Below are positions 18,104 through 25,491 of a stretch of DNA of 39,006 bases, piece after piece. Both the position numbers and the translations under genes were made by a program. The stretch is from Bacteroidales bacterium (lineage in GTDB: Bacteria; Bacteroidota; Bacteroidia; Bacteroidales; UBA12077), in NCBI GenBank assembly GCA_030611105.1, contig JAUWQL010000018.1, forward strand, positions 1 to 39,006, given 5' to 3'. The notes below the pieces were generated by a model. It searched no databases, was not told where the DNA came from, and was given only the letters and a program-made list of their open reading frames with translations. Each line of letters opens with the position of its first letter. Position 1 is the first letter of the stretch.

Positions 18104-18176
18104 TGGTCCGCTAACGCGGATTTGCAATCCGGGCTAATGCAGTGAAAATAAAAGGCACGGAAAACATTTCCGCGCC
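18104..18176. repeat. Cluster of three short palindromes, REP-like
   Basis: Three adjoining hairpins are present: TCCGC-TAAC-GCGGA (18107-18120), CGGATT-TGC-AATCCG (18117-18131) and GGCaCGGAAA-ACA-TTTCCGcGCC (18154-18176, one A/C mismatch). They are GC-rich against an AT-rich background. The block starts 10 bp after the 220-aa gene and contains no coding frame. The form is like REP elements mobilised by REP-associated transposases, none of which is in the window. Confidence 0.6.
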
Positions 18177-18198
18177 AGCAGATGTCTTTTATAAAAAG

Positions 18199-18230
18199 AA
18201 AAAACTCACCTATGCCAAAGCTTCGGTGAG
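18199..18230 (-). terminator. Intrinsic terminator of tRNA-Ala
   Basis: On the minus strand, CTCACC and GGTGAG form a 6-bp stem around a 14-nt loop and are followed by six T. It lies six bases after the mature tRNA end. Confidence 0.75.
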
Positions 18231-18236
18231 CGAAGG

Positions 18237-18310
18237 TGGAGCATAGCGGAATCGAACCGCTGACCTCTTGACTGCCAGTCAAACGCTCTAGCCAACTGAG
18301 CTAATGCCCC
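18237..18310 (-). tRNA. tRNA-Ala (anticodon GGC)
   Basis: The 74-nt minus-strand sequence folds as a cloverleaf. Acceptor GGGGCAT pairs with ATGCTCC and includes the G3-U70 pair that identifies alanine tRNAs. The D arm is GCTC...GAGC. The anticodon loop CTGGCAG gives GGC, reading GCC/GCU. The T arm contains GGTTCGATTCC. The encoded end is ACC followed by T, so the full CCA is not encoded and must be added. A partial copy lies directly upstream. Confidence 0.93.
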
Positions 18311-18340
18311 AAGTAAATTAAAGATCGTGAACCAGTCATT

Positions 18341-18425
18341 ACGCTCTAATCCCGAAAATTCCGGGGCCAACTGAGCCCTGCCTGGCATGCCAAAGGCAGC
18401 TTAACCGGCAGGCAGGTAATGCCCC
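18341..18425 (-). pseudogene. tRNA-Ala 5' fragment split by two palindromic insertions
   Basis: Read on the minus strand, three pieces (GGGGCATTA, GCTCAGTTGGC, TAGAGCGT) join to nucleotides 1-28 of the intact tRNA-Ala with no mismatch. Between the first two is a 40-nt insertion starting CCTGCCTGCCGG and ending CCAGGCAGG (18377-18416). Between the last two is a 17-nt insertion CCCGGAATTTTCGGGAT (18349-18365). After the third piece, TGACTGG still resembles the anticodon arm, then similarity fades. It cannot make a normal tRNA. Confidence 0.8.
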
Positions 18426-18648
18426 AAAAATAAAATCATGTGAAAATACCTTTTTTTATTTAAAATGAAAAGTTATTTTAGCGGCCTGGAAACATTTATA
18501 TATAATAATTGATGTTTTATAGAATAAAGTAAATATTTTTATTTTAACTTTTTTTAACAATTTATTACTGATTTTAAGAAACATAACAATATTTAAAACG
18601 TAATATTAAAGCCAAAAGCAACTTTGATATTATTTTTTGCATCTAAAT

Positions 18649-18680
18649 TTTGAAAAACATTATAATATTATCTATTTTTA
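18649..18680 (+). promoter_or_regulatory. Probable promoter of tonB
   Basis: TTTG (18649-18652) and TATTTTTA (18673-18680) are 20 nt apart. The -7 matches seven of eight bases of TAnnTTTG. The start codon is 22 nt downstream. Confidence 0.5.
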
Positions 18681-18701
18681 GACATTCAAAAATAAACCAA
18701 C

Positions 18702-19385
18702 ATGGAAATTAAAAAAACAGATAAGGCTAATTTAGAAAAGAGCAGAGGGATTTTTCTTCAGTTAGGTTATGTTGTCGCACTGGGCATAGTTTTACTTGCT
18801 TTTGAATGGGGATCACGGCCTGCAAACCTTAATTCATTAGGAGAACTTGGAGATATGGATCTTGAGGAAGAAATTATTCCTATTACTCGTCAGCAAAACG
18901 AACCACCTCCACCACCTCCACCACCACAAACTACAGAGGTAATTAACATTGTAGAAGATGATGTGGAAATTGAAGATGAATTAATTCTTGACGATACTGA
19001 AGCAGATCAGGATACTAAAATTGAAATCGTTGAGTTTGATGAAGAAGATGAAGAAGTTAACGAGCAAGAAGTATTCTTCGTAGTAGAAGATATGCCAACA
19101 TTCCAGGGTAAAAGCAGTGATGCATTCCGTATTTACATACAGCAAAACTTAAAGTATCCTATTATTGCTCAGGAAAATGGCATTAGTGGAAGAGTATTCG
19201 TTCAGTTTGATATAAATGGTAAAGGAGATATTGCAAATGTTATTGTTGTTCGTGGTGTTGACCCATCAATAGACAAGGAAGCTATTAGAGTTGTTAAATC
19301 ATCTCCAAAATGGACTCCCGGAAAACAAAGAGGCCGACCCGTTCGAGTTAGATTTACATTCCCTATTGTATTTCAATTACAATAA
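18702..19385 (+). CDS. tonB: Energy transducer TonB
   Basis: TonB passes inner-membrane proton-motive energy to outer-membrane receptors. The 227-aa protein has one N-terminal membrane segment (about 21-38, LQLGYVVALGIVLLAF). A periplasmic linker follows, with a run of eight prolines (about 69-76) and a strongly acidic stretch (DDVEIEDELILDD). The C-terminal TonB domain (about 130-227) includes YPIIAQENGISGRVFVQFDI and a conserved VRFTFPIVFQLQ end. ExbB and ExbD are not in the window. The receptor at 36305-38764 is a possible client. A perfect bidirectional terminator follows. Confidence 0.92.
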   Translation: MEIKKTDKANLEKSRGIFLQLGYVVALGIVLLAFEWGSRPANLNSLGELGDMDLEEEIIPITRQQNEPPPPPPPPQTTEVINIVEDDVEIEDELILDDTEADQDTKIEIVEFDEEDEEVNEQEVFFVVEDMPTFQGKSSDAFRIYIQQNLKYPIIAQENGISGRVFVQFDINGKGDIANVIVVRGVDPSIDKEAIRVVKSSPKWTPGKQRGRPVRVRFTFPIVFQLQ

Positions 19386-19402
19386 TACAATACATAATAT
19401 AT

Positions 19403-19440
19403 AAAAAAGTAATCCCGCAATATTGCGGGATTACTTTTTT
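19403..19440. terminator. Bidirectional intrinsic terminator between tonB and ruvC
   Basis: This is a perfect 38-bp palindrome (arm aaaaaagtaatcccgcaat) with T runs on both strands. It serves both convergent genes, and its right half overlaps the last codons and stop of ruvC. Confidence 0.92.
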
Positions 19441-19985
19441 ATACGTCCCGGGTTTTTATTCATAAAATCTTTCCAGCTATTAAATGTTTTAGCGGTTGTT
19501 GGAACATTTGTTTGATAAAAATGGCACATTGCTGCAGCAAGTCCATCGGTAGCATCCAAATCAGAAGGTAATTCTTTAATCTTTAAAAGATTCTTTAAAA
19601 GTATTGCAACTTGCTCCTTTGAAGCATTTCCCTGACCTGTTATCGACATTTTAATTTTTCGTGGTGCATATTCAAAAATGGGAATTGATCTTGATAAGGC
19701 AGCCGATATTGCAACCCCTTGTGCTCTGCCAAGTTTAAGCATAGATTGAACATTCTTCCCAAAAAAAGGTGCTTCAACAGCCATTTCGTCCGGATGGTAC
19801 TGGTCAATTAATGATGTAACCCGATCGAAAATGCGTTTTAGTTTGGTGTAATGATCAGTAATTTTTTTTAGTTCGATTACACCCAATACAATTAGTTTTG
19901 CTTCTTTTCCTGCAATTTTTATTAACCCATATCCCATAATGGTTGTACCGGGATCAATTCCTAATATGATTCTTTCTTTATCCAA
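19431..19985 (-). CDS. ruvC: Holliday junction resolvase RuvC
   Basis: RuvC cuts Holliday junctions during recombinational repair, working with RuvAB. The 184-aa protein has normal family length and all acidic catalytic residues: Asp11 in GIDPGT, Glu71 in [10 protein letters not shown], and Asp144 and Asp147 in [20 protein letters not shown] is a conserved DNA-contact segment. The last codons (RIKK) and the stop lie inside the bidirectional terminator. It starts 10 bp after the S41 peptidase stop, which suggests one transcript. ruvA and ruvB are not in the window. Confidence 0.96.
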   Translation of the reverse strand: MDKERIILGIDPGTTIMGYGLIKIAGKEAKLIVLGVIELKKITDHYTKLKRIFDRVTSLIDQYHPDEMAVEAPFFGKNVQSMLKLGRAQGVAISAALSRSIPIFEYAPRKIKMSITGQGNASKEQVAILLKNLLKIKELPSDLDATDGLAAAMCHFYQTNVPTTAKTFNSWKDFMNKNPGRIKK

Positions 19986-19995
19986 TGATTAAAAA

Positions 19996-21273
19996 TTATA
20001 TAGAACCTATTTCATCTTTTAAGTTACGAATCTCTTTAAACGGCTTCCTGTAAATATCATAAGATGATTTCGTGCTTGAAAAAGAACCATTTTCAATATG
20101 ATATAGTACCTCATCTAATGTAGCTTCCCCTATGCCAAAATTTGTCGAAATATCATCTTCAACATAACTGTTGGCCTCTAATCCATCGTAATATCCTCCG
20201 TAATCAAGTGCATTCACTAATTTAAAAGAAATAGGAACATAAACTAAATTGCTTACGTTACTACTAAACACATACATTCCAACGGGTTTACCATAAGTGT
20301 CATCTCCAACAATATAAACGTCAATATGTGGATCGAGTCCATTAATGATAACCTCGCTAGCCGATGCAGAGCCTTTACTTGTAATAAAGTAAACTTTATT
20401 CAATCCTAAAGAATTTAGGTCTTTCTCAAAATTCACTCCCTCATCCATATCTGACCTGTCGTTATTATGCACATACTTTACAAATAGTTCTCCATCAACA
20501 TTATCCGGTATTATTAATCCTGCAAGGTGTGTAACAACATCCATTTTCCCACCACCATTATACCTTAAATCAATTACAAGCTCATTAACTCCTTCTGTCT
20601 TGAAAGATCCAAATGCAGCATTCAATTCAGCAATAGAAGGTCCTATAAAACTTTTAAATACAAAATAACCTACCTTGTTACTTCCGTTTTCAATTACACT
20701 TGTATAACCCACGGTATTAATTGTAACAAGTTTTTTCATAAACGTTTCGGAAACATTTACTCCTGTTGGAGATTCAAACTCTATAGTATTGCTAACTCCT
20801 ATTTCATTTGCACCTAATAAATCACTTAAATTAGAATTCTCGTCAACAATATTTCCATTTATTTTTTTTATTATCCAAGCCCGTTGTACTCCGACATCAT
20901 TTAAATCAGAATCATCAAACAAAAATGTAATTCTTATATTTCCATCGGAATCCGGTGCATATCCAAAACCATATCCGACATAGGTTCCTTCCTCATAATA
21001 TTGTGAGTGCGCTTCCTGAGTAGTAATGTAACTCCATTTATCTCTGGGTTCATATCTCATTGCTTCCAGCAAATCATTCGGATTAGTATAATCATCAGGA
21101 TCAACGTCAGGAATGGAATCTTTCCAATAATACCACTGATTCATTATTGAGTACAACTCGCTAACAGTATCAGAACCCGGAGGATATATTTTATCCTTTT
21201 CGCATGAATTAATAAAAACGAGGCCAATTAATAAGGCCAAAACCAAAGACAAATTATAAATTTTGTTTTTCAT
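19996..21273 (-). CDS. S41-family (CtpA-like) serine peptidase, lipoprotein
   Basis: The 425-aa protein starts with a lipoprotein signal and lipobox (FINSCEKDK), so it is envelope-anchored. A PDZ-like region (about 85-180) precedes the S41 catalytic domain. VIDLRYNGGG is the conserved strand, Ser304 sits in GSASASE, and the general-base Lys is in DDTYGKPVG. All catalytic elements are present. Such enzymes cut unstructured C-terminal tails in the periplasm. The start overlaps the end of the upstream EamA gene by 20 bp, and ruvC follows after 10 bp. Confidence 0.9.
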   Translation of the reverse strand: MKNKIYNLSLVLALLIGLVFINSCEKDKIYPPGSDTVSELYSIMNQWYYWKDSIPDVDPDDYTNPNDLLEAMRYEPRDKWSYITTQEAHSQYYEEGTYVGYGFGYAPDSDGNIRITFLFDDSDLNDVGVQRAWIIKKINGNIVDENSNLSDLLGANEIGVSNTIEFESPTGVNVSETFMKKLVTINTVGYTSVIENGSNKVGYFVFKSFIGPSIAELNAAFGSFKTEGVNELVIDLRYNGGGKMDVVTHLAGLIIPDNVDGELFVKYVHNNDRSDMDEGVNFEKDLNSLGLNKVYFITSKGSASASEVIINGLDPHIDVYIVGDDTYGKPVGMYVFSSNVSNLVYVPISFKLVNALDYGGYYDGLEANSYVEDDISTNFGIGEATLDEVLYHIENGSFSSTKSSYDIYRKPFKEIRNLKDEIGSI

Positions 21274-22159
21274 AACTATTTCTTTTCCTTTTTACTTGCT
21301 GAATTAATATTCCTGAAATGATCAAAATTAATCCAAATAATGTGGTTATAAATATTTTTTCTCCTAAAATTATGCTTATAAATATTAACGAACAAAAAGG
21401 TGTTAAATATATTAAGTTACTAATTTTATCTGTTCGTTCTACTAACTTTAATGCTTTTAACCATAACACAAATGTTATGCCCATTTCAAATAAACCAATA
21501 TAAACTCCGGCTAATAATCCTTCGATACTCACTAATTTTATTTCGGAAAATATTAAAGTTGTTATTGTTATAAACAAAAATGCAAATAAAAAGTTAAGAA
21601 ATAATTTCAATATATCATCTCGTTTATCTTTAATATTAAGTAACCAAAACAAGGCCCAAACAACTGAACTGCTTAAGGCTAAAATAACACCTAAAGGATT
21701 AGAAAATTTCATGTTCATTACGTTTCCTTCTGAAGATATTATAACAACACCTAAAAAACTTAATACTAAAGCTAATATGCTTTTTAAACTTAACTTTTGT
21801 TTTAGAAATGGAACAGATAATAAAACCAGGATTATTGGCCATACAAAATTTAATGGCTGTGCAATCTGGGCAGGGAGTAAAGTATACGCAATAAACAGTA
21901 TCGTATAATAAAAGAACGGATTTAAAAAACCTAATGCCAATGAATGTGAATAATCTTTTATTGTTAGCTGGCTAATCAGGCTAAGTTTCTTTTGGAATAA
22001 TAAAACAAAAAACAGAAATATAATTGTTGTACATGTAGCTATAAATAACAACTGGAAATAATCGACGTATCTTAATCCAATTTTAAAAGCTGAAGCTGAT
22101 GTTCCCCAAAAAAGAATTGTTAGTCCTGCATATATATATGCTTTACTCTGGTTTTTCAT
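21254..22159 (-). CDS. EamA/DMT-family transporter
   Basis: The 301-aa product has ten predicted membrane segments in two repeats, as in the drug/metabolite transporter superfamily. The first repeat opens with YAGLTILFWGTSASAFKIGL; the second begins around GVILALSSSVVWALFWLLN. EamA proteins export small metabolites or import nucleotide sugars, and the substrate cannot be read from sequence. The start overlaps the stop of the preceding lipoprotein gene (ATGA), and the 3' end overlaps the S41 gene. The three genes are therefore translationally linked. Confidence 0.9.
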   Translation of the reverse strand: MKNQSKAYIYAGLTILFWGTSASAFKIGLRYVDYFQLLFIATCTTIIFLFFVLLFQKKLSLISQLTIKDYSHSLALGFLNPFFYYTILFIAYTLLPAQIAQPLNFVWPIILVLLSVPFLKQKLSLKSILALVLSFLGVVIISSEGNVMNMKFSNPLGVILALSSSVVWALFWLLNIKDKRDDILKLFLNFLFAFLFITITTLIFSEIKLVSIEGLLAGVYIGLFEMGITFVLWLKALKLVERTDKISNLIYLTPFCSLIFISIILGEKIFITTLFGLILIISGILIQQVKRKRNSYEKQNL

Positions 22160-22659
22160 TTTTGCGCAGAATCTTTAATTGAAAAGAAAAGAGTATTATA
22201 CTTTTCGTTTATCAGGTATATGTTTGAATCAACCCTTTCTTTTAAAAAATTTATCATTTCATAAACATCTTTTGTTTCCAAAATATATTCAGATTTTGAA
22301 ATCTGGTTATTTAAAAACTCATTTTTTAACGACGACAATTGATCTTTTGCAAAGTAAATTTCTCTTTGAGTTTGAAGAATAATTTCATTAAAATCACTTA
22401 TATTTTGTTCAAGATACTGGTAAAATCCAAGTGAATCGGGAAGATTTATATTCTGAGCCAAAGAATGTATTCTCAGGCTGTCATCAATAAGTAAGTAAAA
22501 GTTATCTGAGGTAAAATTATACTGATTCTGTACAATATCTAATAAACTATCCGTAACTAATAATAATTTATCAACTTTTGTAGTATCCGGGGCTTCCTTC
22601 CTTTTACAATTTGAAAATAAGATAGATGCCAGTATTAAAATAATTATTCGCAATTTCAT
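22156..22659 (-). CDS. Small lipoprotein with coiled-coil helices
   Basis: The track begins at 22788, but that upstream part overlaps the serS terminator. The start MKLRIIILILASILFSNCKRKE at 22659 gives a clean lipoprotein (lipobox FSNC) of 167 aa. The mature part is helical and polar (LRIHSLAQNINLPDSLGFYQ, then KEFLNNQISKSEYIL by pattern) with no domain I recognise. Its stop overlaps the EamA start by four bases. Function is unknown; the linkage suggests it works with the transporter or the S41 peptidase. Confidence 0.75.
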   Translation of the reverse strand: MKLRIIILILASILFSNCKRKEAPDTTKVDKLLLVTDSLLDIVQNQYNFTSDNFYLLIDDSLRIHSLAQNINLPDSLGFYQYLEQNISDFNEIILQTQREIYFAKDQLSSLKNEFLNNQISKSEYILETKDVYEMINFLKERVDSNIYLINEKYNTLFFSIKDSAQK

Positions 22660-22731
22660 AATGCTAGTTTTGAGAATAGAAATTAATAATACGAATAATT
22701 TAAATATTATAAAAACTCTATTTGATAAAAC

Positions 22732-22761
22732 AAAAAAAGAGTGCCCAAACGAACACTCTTT
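22732..22761 (-). terminator. Intrinsic terminator of serS
   Basis: Minus strand: AAAGAGTG and CACTCTTT form an 8-bp stem around a 10-nt loop and run into further T. It is 20 nt after the serS stop. Confidence 0.85.
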
Positions 22762-22780
22762 AATTACTATATAAAATATT

Positions 22781-24055
22781 CTAATCAATAATATTAAATC
22801 CGGTGTATGGCCTCAGAACGTCAGGAATAACAATTCCTTTCTCTGTCTGATTATTTTCAAGCAATGCAGCCAAAATTCTCGGCAATGCCAGTGCACTTCC
22901 ATTCAAGGTATGTGCTAATTGAGGTTTATTCTCGCCTTCTTCTCTATATCTTAGTTTTAGTCTGTTTGCCTGGTACGATTCAAAATTTGATACAGAACTG
23001 ACCTCTAACCATTTTTCCTGAGCTACAGAGAATACCTCAAAATCGTATGTTAAGGCCGAAGTAAAACTAATATCACCTCCACATAACTTTAATATTCTAT
23101 ATGGAAGATTCAACGATTTAACCAATCCCTCAACATGATTTACCATTTCGTCAAGTGTATCATACGATTTTTCAGGATGTTGTACCTGAACAATTTCTAC
23201 TTTATCAAACTGATGCAAACGATTCAATCCTCGAACATCTTTCCCATACGAACCTGCTTCTCGCCTGAAACATGGAGTATAAGCAGTCATTTTTTGTGGG
23301 AAATCTTTTGAACTTAAAATCACATCTCGAAAAATATTGGTTACCGGAACTTCTGCTGTTGGAATTAAATACAAATTATCGGCAGTAACATGATACATTT
23401 GCCCTTCTTTATCAGGTAACTGACCTGTTCCAAATCCGGAATCTTCATTAACCATAAGCGGAGGCATTACTTCCAGATATTCTGCTTTCGTAGCTTCGTC
23501 AAGAAAATAGCTAATTAATGCGCGTTGTAATTTTGCTCCTTTTCCCTTGTAAACCGGAAATCCAGCACCTGTAAGTTTATTTCCTAATTCAAAATCAATA
23601 ATATCATATTTCTTCGCCAAATCCCAATGTGGCATAGCTCCTTTGTGTAATTCAGGGATTTTTCCTCCTGATTTCACTTCAATATTATCCTCTTCGCCTT
23701 TTCCAACAGGCACTGACTCATGAGGTATGTTTGGGATCTGAACTAATAAATCATTTAATTGCTTTTCAATAGCTGTTAATTCATCCCCTTGAGATTTCAC
23801 TGTCACTTTTAATTCAGTATTTTTTTCTTTTAACAGGTTTGCCTCCTCTACTTTTCCGTTTTTGAATAACATACCAATTTCTTTCGACATTTTGTTTAAT
23901 TCCGCCTGGTTGCTATCCATCTTATTTTGGTTTGAACGGCGTTTTTGATCTAAATCAAGAATTTGACTAACAATATTTTCAGCTTGAAAGTTTTTAATTT
24001 TCAATCTCTCAATTACTAAATCTTTATTTTCCTGGATGAATTTTAAGGTGAGCAT
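22781..24055 (-). CDS. serS: Seryl-tRNA synthetase
   Basis: SerS attaches serine to tRNA-Ser. The 424-aa protein has the expected N-terminal coiled coil (about 30-105, KRRSNQNKMDSNQAELNK and KEKNTELKVTVKSQ) that grips the tRNA. The class II core follows: motif 2 (TPCFRREAGSYGKDVRGL then HQFDKVEIVQ) and motif 3 (NGSALALPRILAALLENNQ). Length and order are normal. It lies downstream of a MITE-like element whose left end begins 31 bp before the start codon and carries a possible -7 element. Confidence 0.97.
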   Translation of the reverse strand: MLTLKFIQENKDLVIERLKIKNFQAENIVSQILDLDQKRRSNQNKMDSNQAELNKMSKEIGMLFKNGKVEEANLLKEKNTELKVTVKSQGDELTAIEKQLNDLLVQIPNIPHESVPVGKGEEDNIEVKSGGKIPELHKGAMPHWDLAKKYDIIDFELGNKLTGAGFPVYKGKGAKLQRALISYFLDEATKAEYLEVMPPLMVNEDSGFGTGQLPDKEGQMYHVTADNLYLIPTAEVPVTNIFRDVILSSKDFPQKMTAYTPCFRREAGSYGKDVRGLNRLHQFDKVEIVQVQHPEKSYDTLDEMVNHVEGLVKSLNLPYRILKLCGGDISFTSALTYDFEVFSVAQEKWLEVSSVSNFESYQANRLKLRYREEGENKPQLAHTLNGSALALPRILAALLENNQTEKGIVIPDVLRPYTGFNIID

Positions 24056-24086
24056 ATCTCTAATTGATAATATGAATTATTAATAA

Positions 24087-24265
24087 AGGTAACTTCTAAA
24101 AATAACTTTTTATTACAAATGGCTGCAAAAATGAATCACTTCGTTGTCGGACAAAATCCTTCCTCAACGTAGCTACCGCTACGCCTGCGGATTATTTCAC
24201 CCTCCGCCTTGTGATTCAATTTTTCGCTCATTTTCATTGACAAAACCTATTTTTGGAGGTTACCT
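24087..24265. mobile_element. MITE-like element, about 180 bp, with terminal inverted repeats
   Basis: The ends aggtaacttctaaaaata and tatttttggaggttacct are inverted repeats matching at 16 of 18 positions. A second nested pair, aaaaatgaatcac and gtgattcaattttt, lies inside. The centre has the GC-richer palindrome gtagc-tacc-gctac. There is no coding frame. Its outward right end contains TATTTTTG, a full match to the -7 promoter element. Mobility is inferred from structure alone. Confidence 0.6.
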
Positions 24266-24269
24266 AAAT

Positions 24270-24316
24270 AAAAAATCTCCTAAATTTTTACTATAAAATA
24301 GTAAAATCAGGAGATT
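24270..24316 (-). terminator. Terminator of rplU-rpmA
   Basis: Minus strand: a long two-part hairpin with outer stem AATCTCCT/AGGAGATT and inner stem TTTTACTA/TAGTAAAA, followed by T. It lies 20 bp after the rpmA stop. Confidence 0.8.
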
Positions 24317-24336
24317 CAAAATTACGTAAAATTCTT

Positions 24337-24597
24337 TTATGCTTCGAAAGGAATAACAGATACAAATGATTTATCCCCTTGTTTTTTTCTAAATTCGATT
24401 TCACCATCAATCAAAGCAAATAAAGTATGGTCTTTACCCATGCCTACATTTTCGCCCGGATGATGTTTTGTTCCGCGTTGACGAACAATAATGTTACCAG
24501 CTTTGGCAGCTTGGCCGCCATATAGTTTTACACCTAATCGTTTACTTTCCGATTCGCGACCGTTACGTGAACTACCAGCTCCTTTCTTATGTGCCAT
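24337..24597 (-). CDS. rpmA: Ribosomal protein bL27
   Basis: bL27 sits near the peptidyl-transferase centre of the large subunit. The 86-aa protein begins [16 protein letters not shown], the mature form without the N-terminal extension that is cleaved in Firmicutes. [19 protein letters not shown] is the conserved core. It follows rplU by 19 bp in the usual order. Confidence 0.98.
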   Translation of the reverse strand: MAHKKGAGSSRNGRESESKRLGVKLYGGQAAKAGNIIVRQRGTKHHPGENVGMGKDHTLFALIDGEIEFRKKQGDKSFVSVIPFEA

Positions 24598-24616
24598 TTT
24601 CTAAAATATTTTAAAA

Positions 24617-24928
24617 TTAAGCAATAATTTCTTCTATTTGAATTTGGGTAAATTGTTGACGATGACCGTTTAACGTTTTATACCCTTTTCTTCTCTTTTT
24701 CTTGAAAACAAGAACTTTGTCACCTTTTTGGTGAACTAAAATCTTAGCGGAAATTTTTGCGGCCTTCACGGTAGGTTTTCCAACTTTTACCTTTCCGTCA
24801 TTATCTATCAACAGTACTTTGTCGAACTCTACAGTTGATCCTTCTTCGGCATCTAAACGATGAACAAAGATTTTCCTGTCTTTCTCAACTTTAAACTGTT
24901 GGCCTGCGATCTCTACAATTGCGTACAT
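24617..24928 (-). CDS. rplU: Ribosomal protein bL21
   Basis: bL21 is a large-subunit 23S-binding protein. The 103-aa sequence begins [20 protein letters not shown] and has the conserved [18 protein letters not shown] segment. It is the first gene of the rplU-rpmA pair, transcribed from a strong consensus promoter just upstream. Confidence 0.98.
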   Translation of the reverse strand: MYAIVEIAGQQFKVEKDRKIFVHRLDAEEGSTVEFDKVLLIDNDGKVKVGKPTVKAAKISAKILVHQKGDKVLVFKKKRRKGYKTLNGHRQQFTQIQIEEIIA

Positions 24929-24968
24929 CTATTAAATTTTTAACAGTTTTTATACTTTTTTGGGAATG

Positions 24969-24999
24969 CAAAAATATAAAAGTTTATCTGATTCGCAAA
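24969..24999 (-). promoter_or_regulatory. Promoter of rplU-rpmA
   Basis: Minus strand: TTTG (24996-24999), 19 nt, then TATTTTTG (24969-24976). This is a full match to the Bacteroidetes consensus. The start codon of rplU is 40 nt downstream. Confidence 0.8.
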
Positions 25000-25143
25000 G
25001 ATTTAATTATAATATTTTTAGCACAGATACATTTATATAAAATTTCGCTTGCAAATATATGATAAAAACCAACTTATAATATCTTATTTCTACACAATTA
25101 ATACATAACTAAATCGTATTAAATTATATCAATTCTATAAAAT

Positions 25144-25175
25144 TTAATTAATGATAAAATATTGAATAACTTTGC
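25144..25175 (+). promoter_or_regulatory. Promoter of the small membrane protein-mutL run
   Basis: TAACTTTG (25168-25175) is a full -7 match. TTTA 20 nt upstream is a three-of-four -33. The start codon is 20 nt past the -7. Confidence 0.55.
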
Positions 25176-25195
25176 AGCAATAAAATTTTAATAAA

Positions 25196-25480
25196 ATGGC
25201 TATAAAGTTTTTACATACTCCTAAAAATAGGCAATTTAAGTTTGCACCTAGATACTATGATGAGCAAAAGGAAGATCTGGAAAATCGCATACAAAAAATA
25301 AAAAGAGAAATAGGTGTAGAGGATCTTGAAGATTCAGATAAGCCCTACGTTCCTAATATTAAAGGGCAAATGCGCGGATACTTTACAAAAAATATAGAAC
25401 AAAAAAGAAAATCAACCATGCGATTGATTGTTATTCTTATTGTTTTGTCCGCTATTGCTTACTTTCTTCTGTATTTCTAA
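25196..25480 (+). CDS. Small conserved membrane protein upstream of mutL
   Basis: The 94-aa protein has a basic, polar N-terminal part (FLHTPKNRQFKFAPRYYDEQ), a charged helix, and one C-terminal membrane segment (about 76-93, RLIVILIVLSAIAYFLLY). It is therefore tail-anchored, with the bulk probably in the cytoplasm. Proteins of this pattern occur in many Bacteroidota and are sometimes mislabelled as a riboflavin synthase subunit. Function is unknown. It ends 11 bp before mutL and probably shares its transcript. Confidence 0.8.
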   Translation: MAIKFLHTPKNRQFKFAPRYYDEQKEDLENRIQKIKREIGVEDLEDSDKPYVPNIKGQMRGYFTKNIEQKRKSTMRLIVILIVLSAIAYFLLYF

Positions 25481-25491
25481 ATCGCATTTTA

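Noticed and set aside
18085-18388. Two short minus-strand ORFs (65 and 60 aa) over the tRNA region
   Set aside because: They are read-through of the tRNA gene and its relic, a common false ORF.
18425-18432. TATTTTTG just before the tRNA-Ala relic as a promoter
   Set aside because: The -7 match runs into the first base of the tRNA copy and no -33 TTTG lies 19-21 nt upstream.
22660-22788. N-terminal extension of the small lipoprotein gene in the ORF track
   Set aside because: It overlaps the serS terminator and would bury the clear lipoprotein signal at residue 44.
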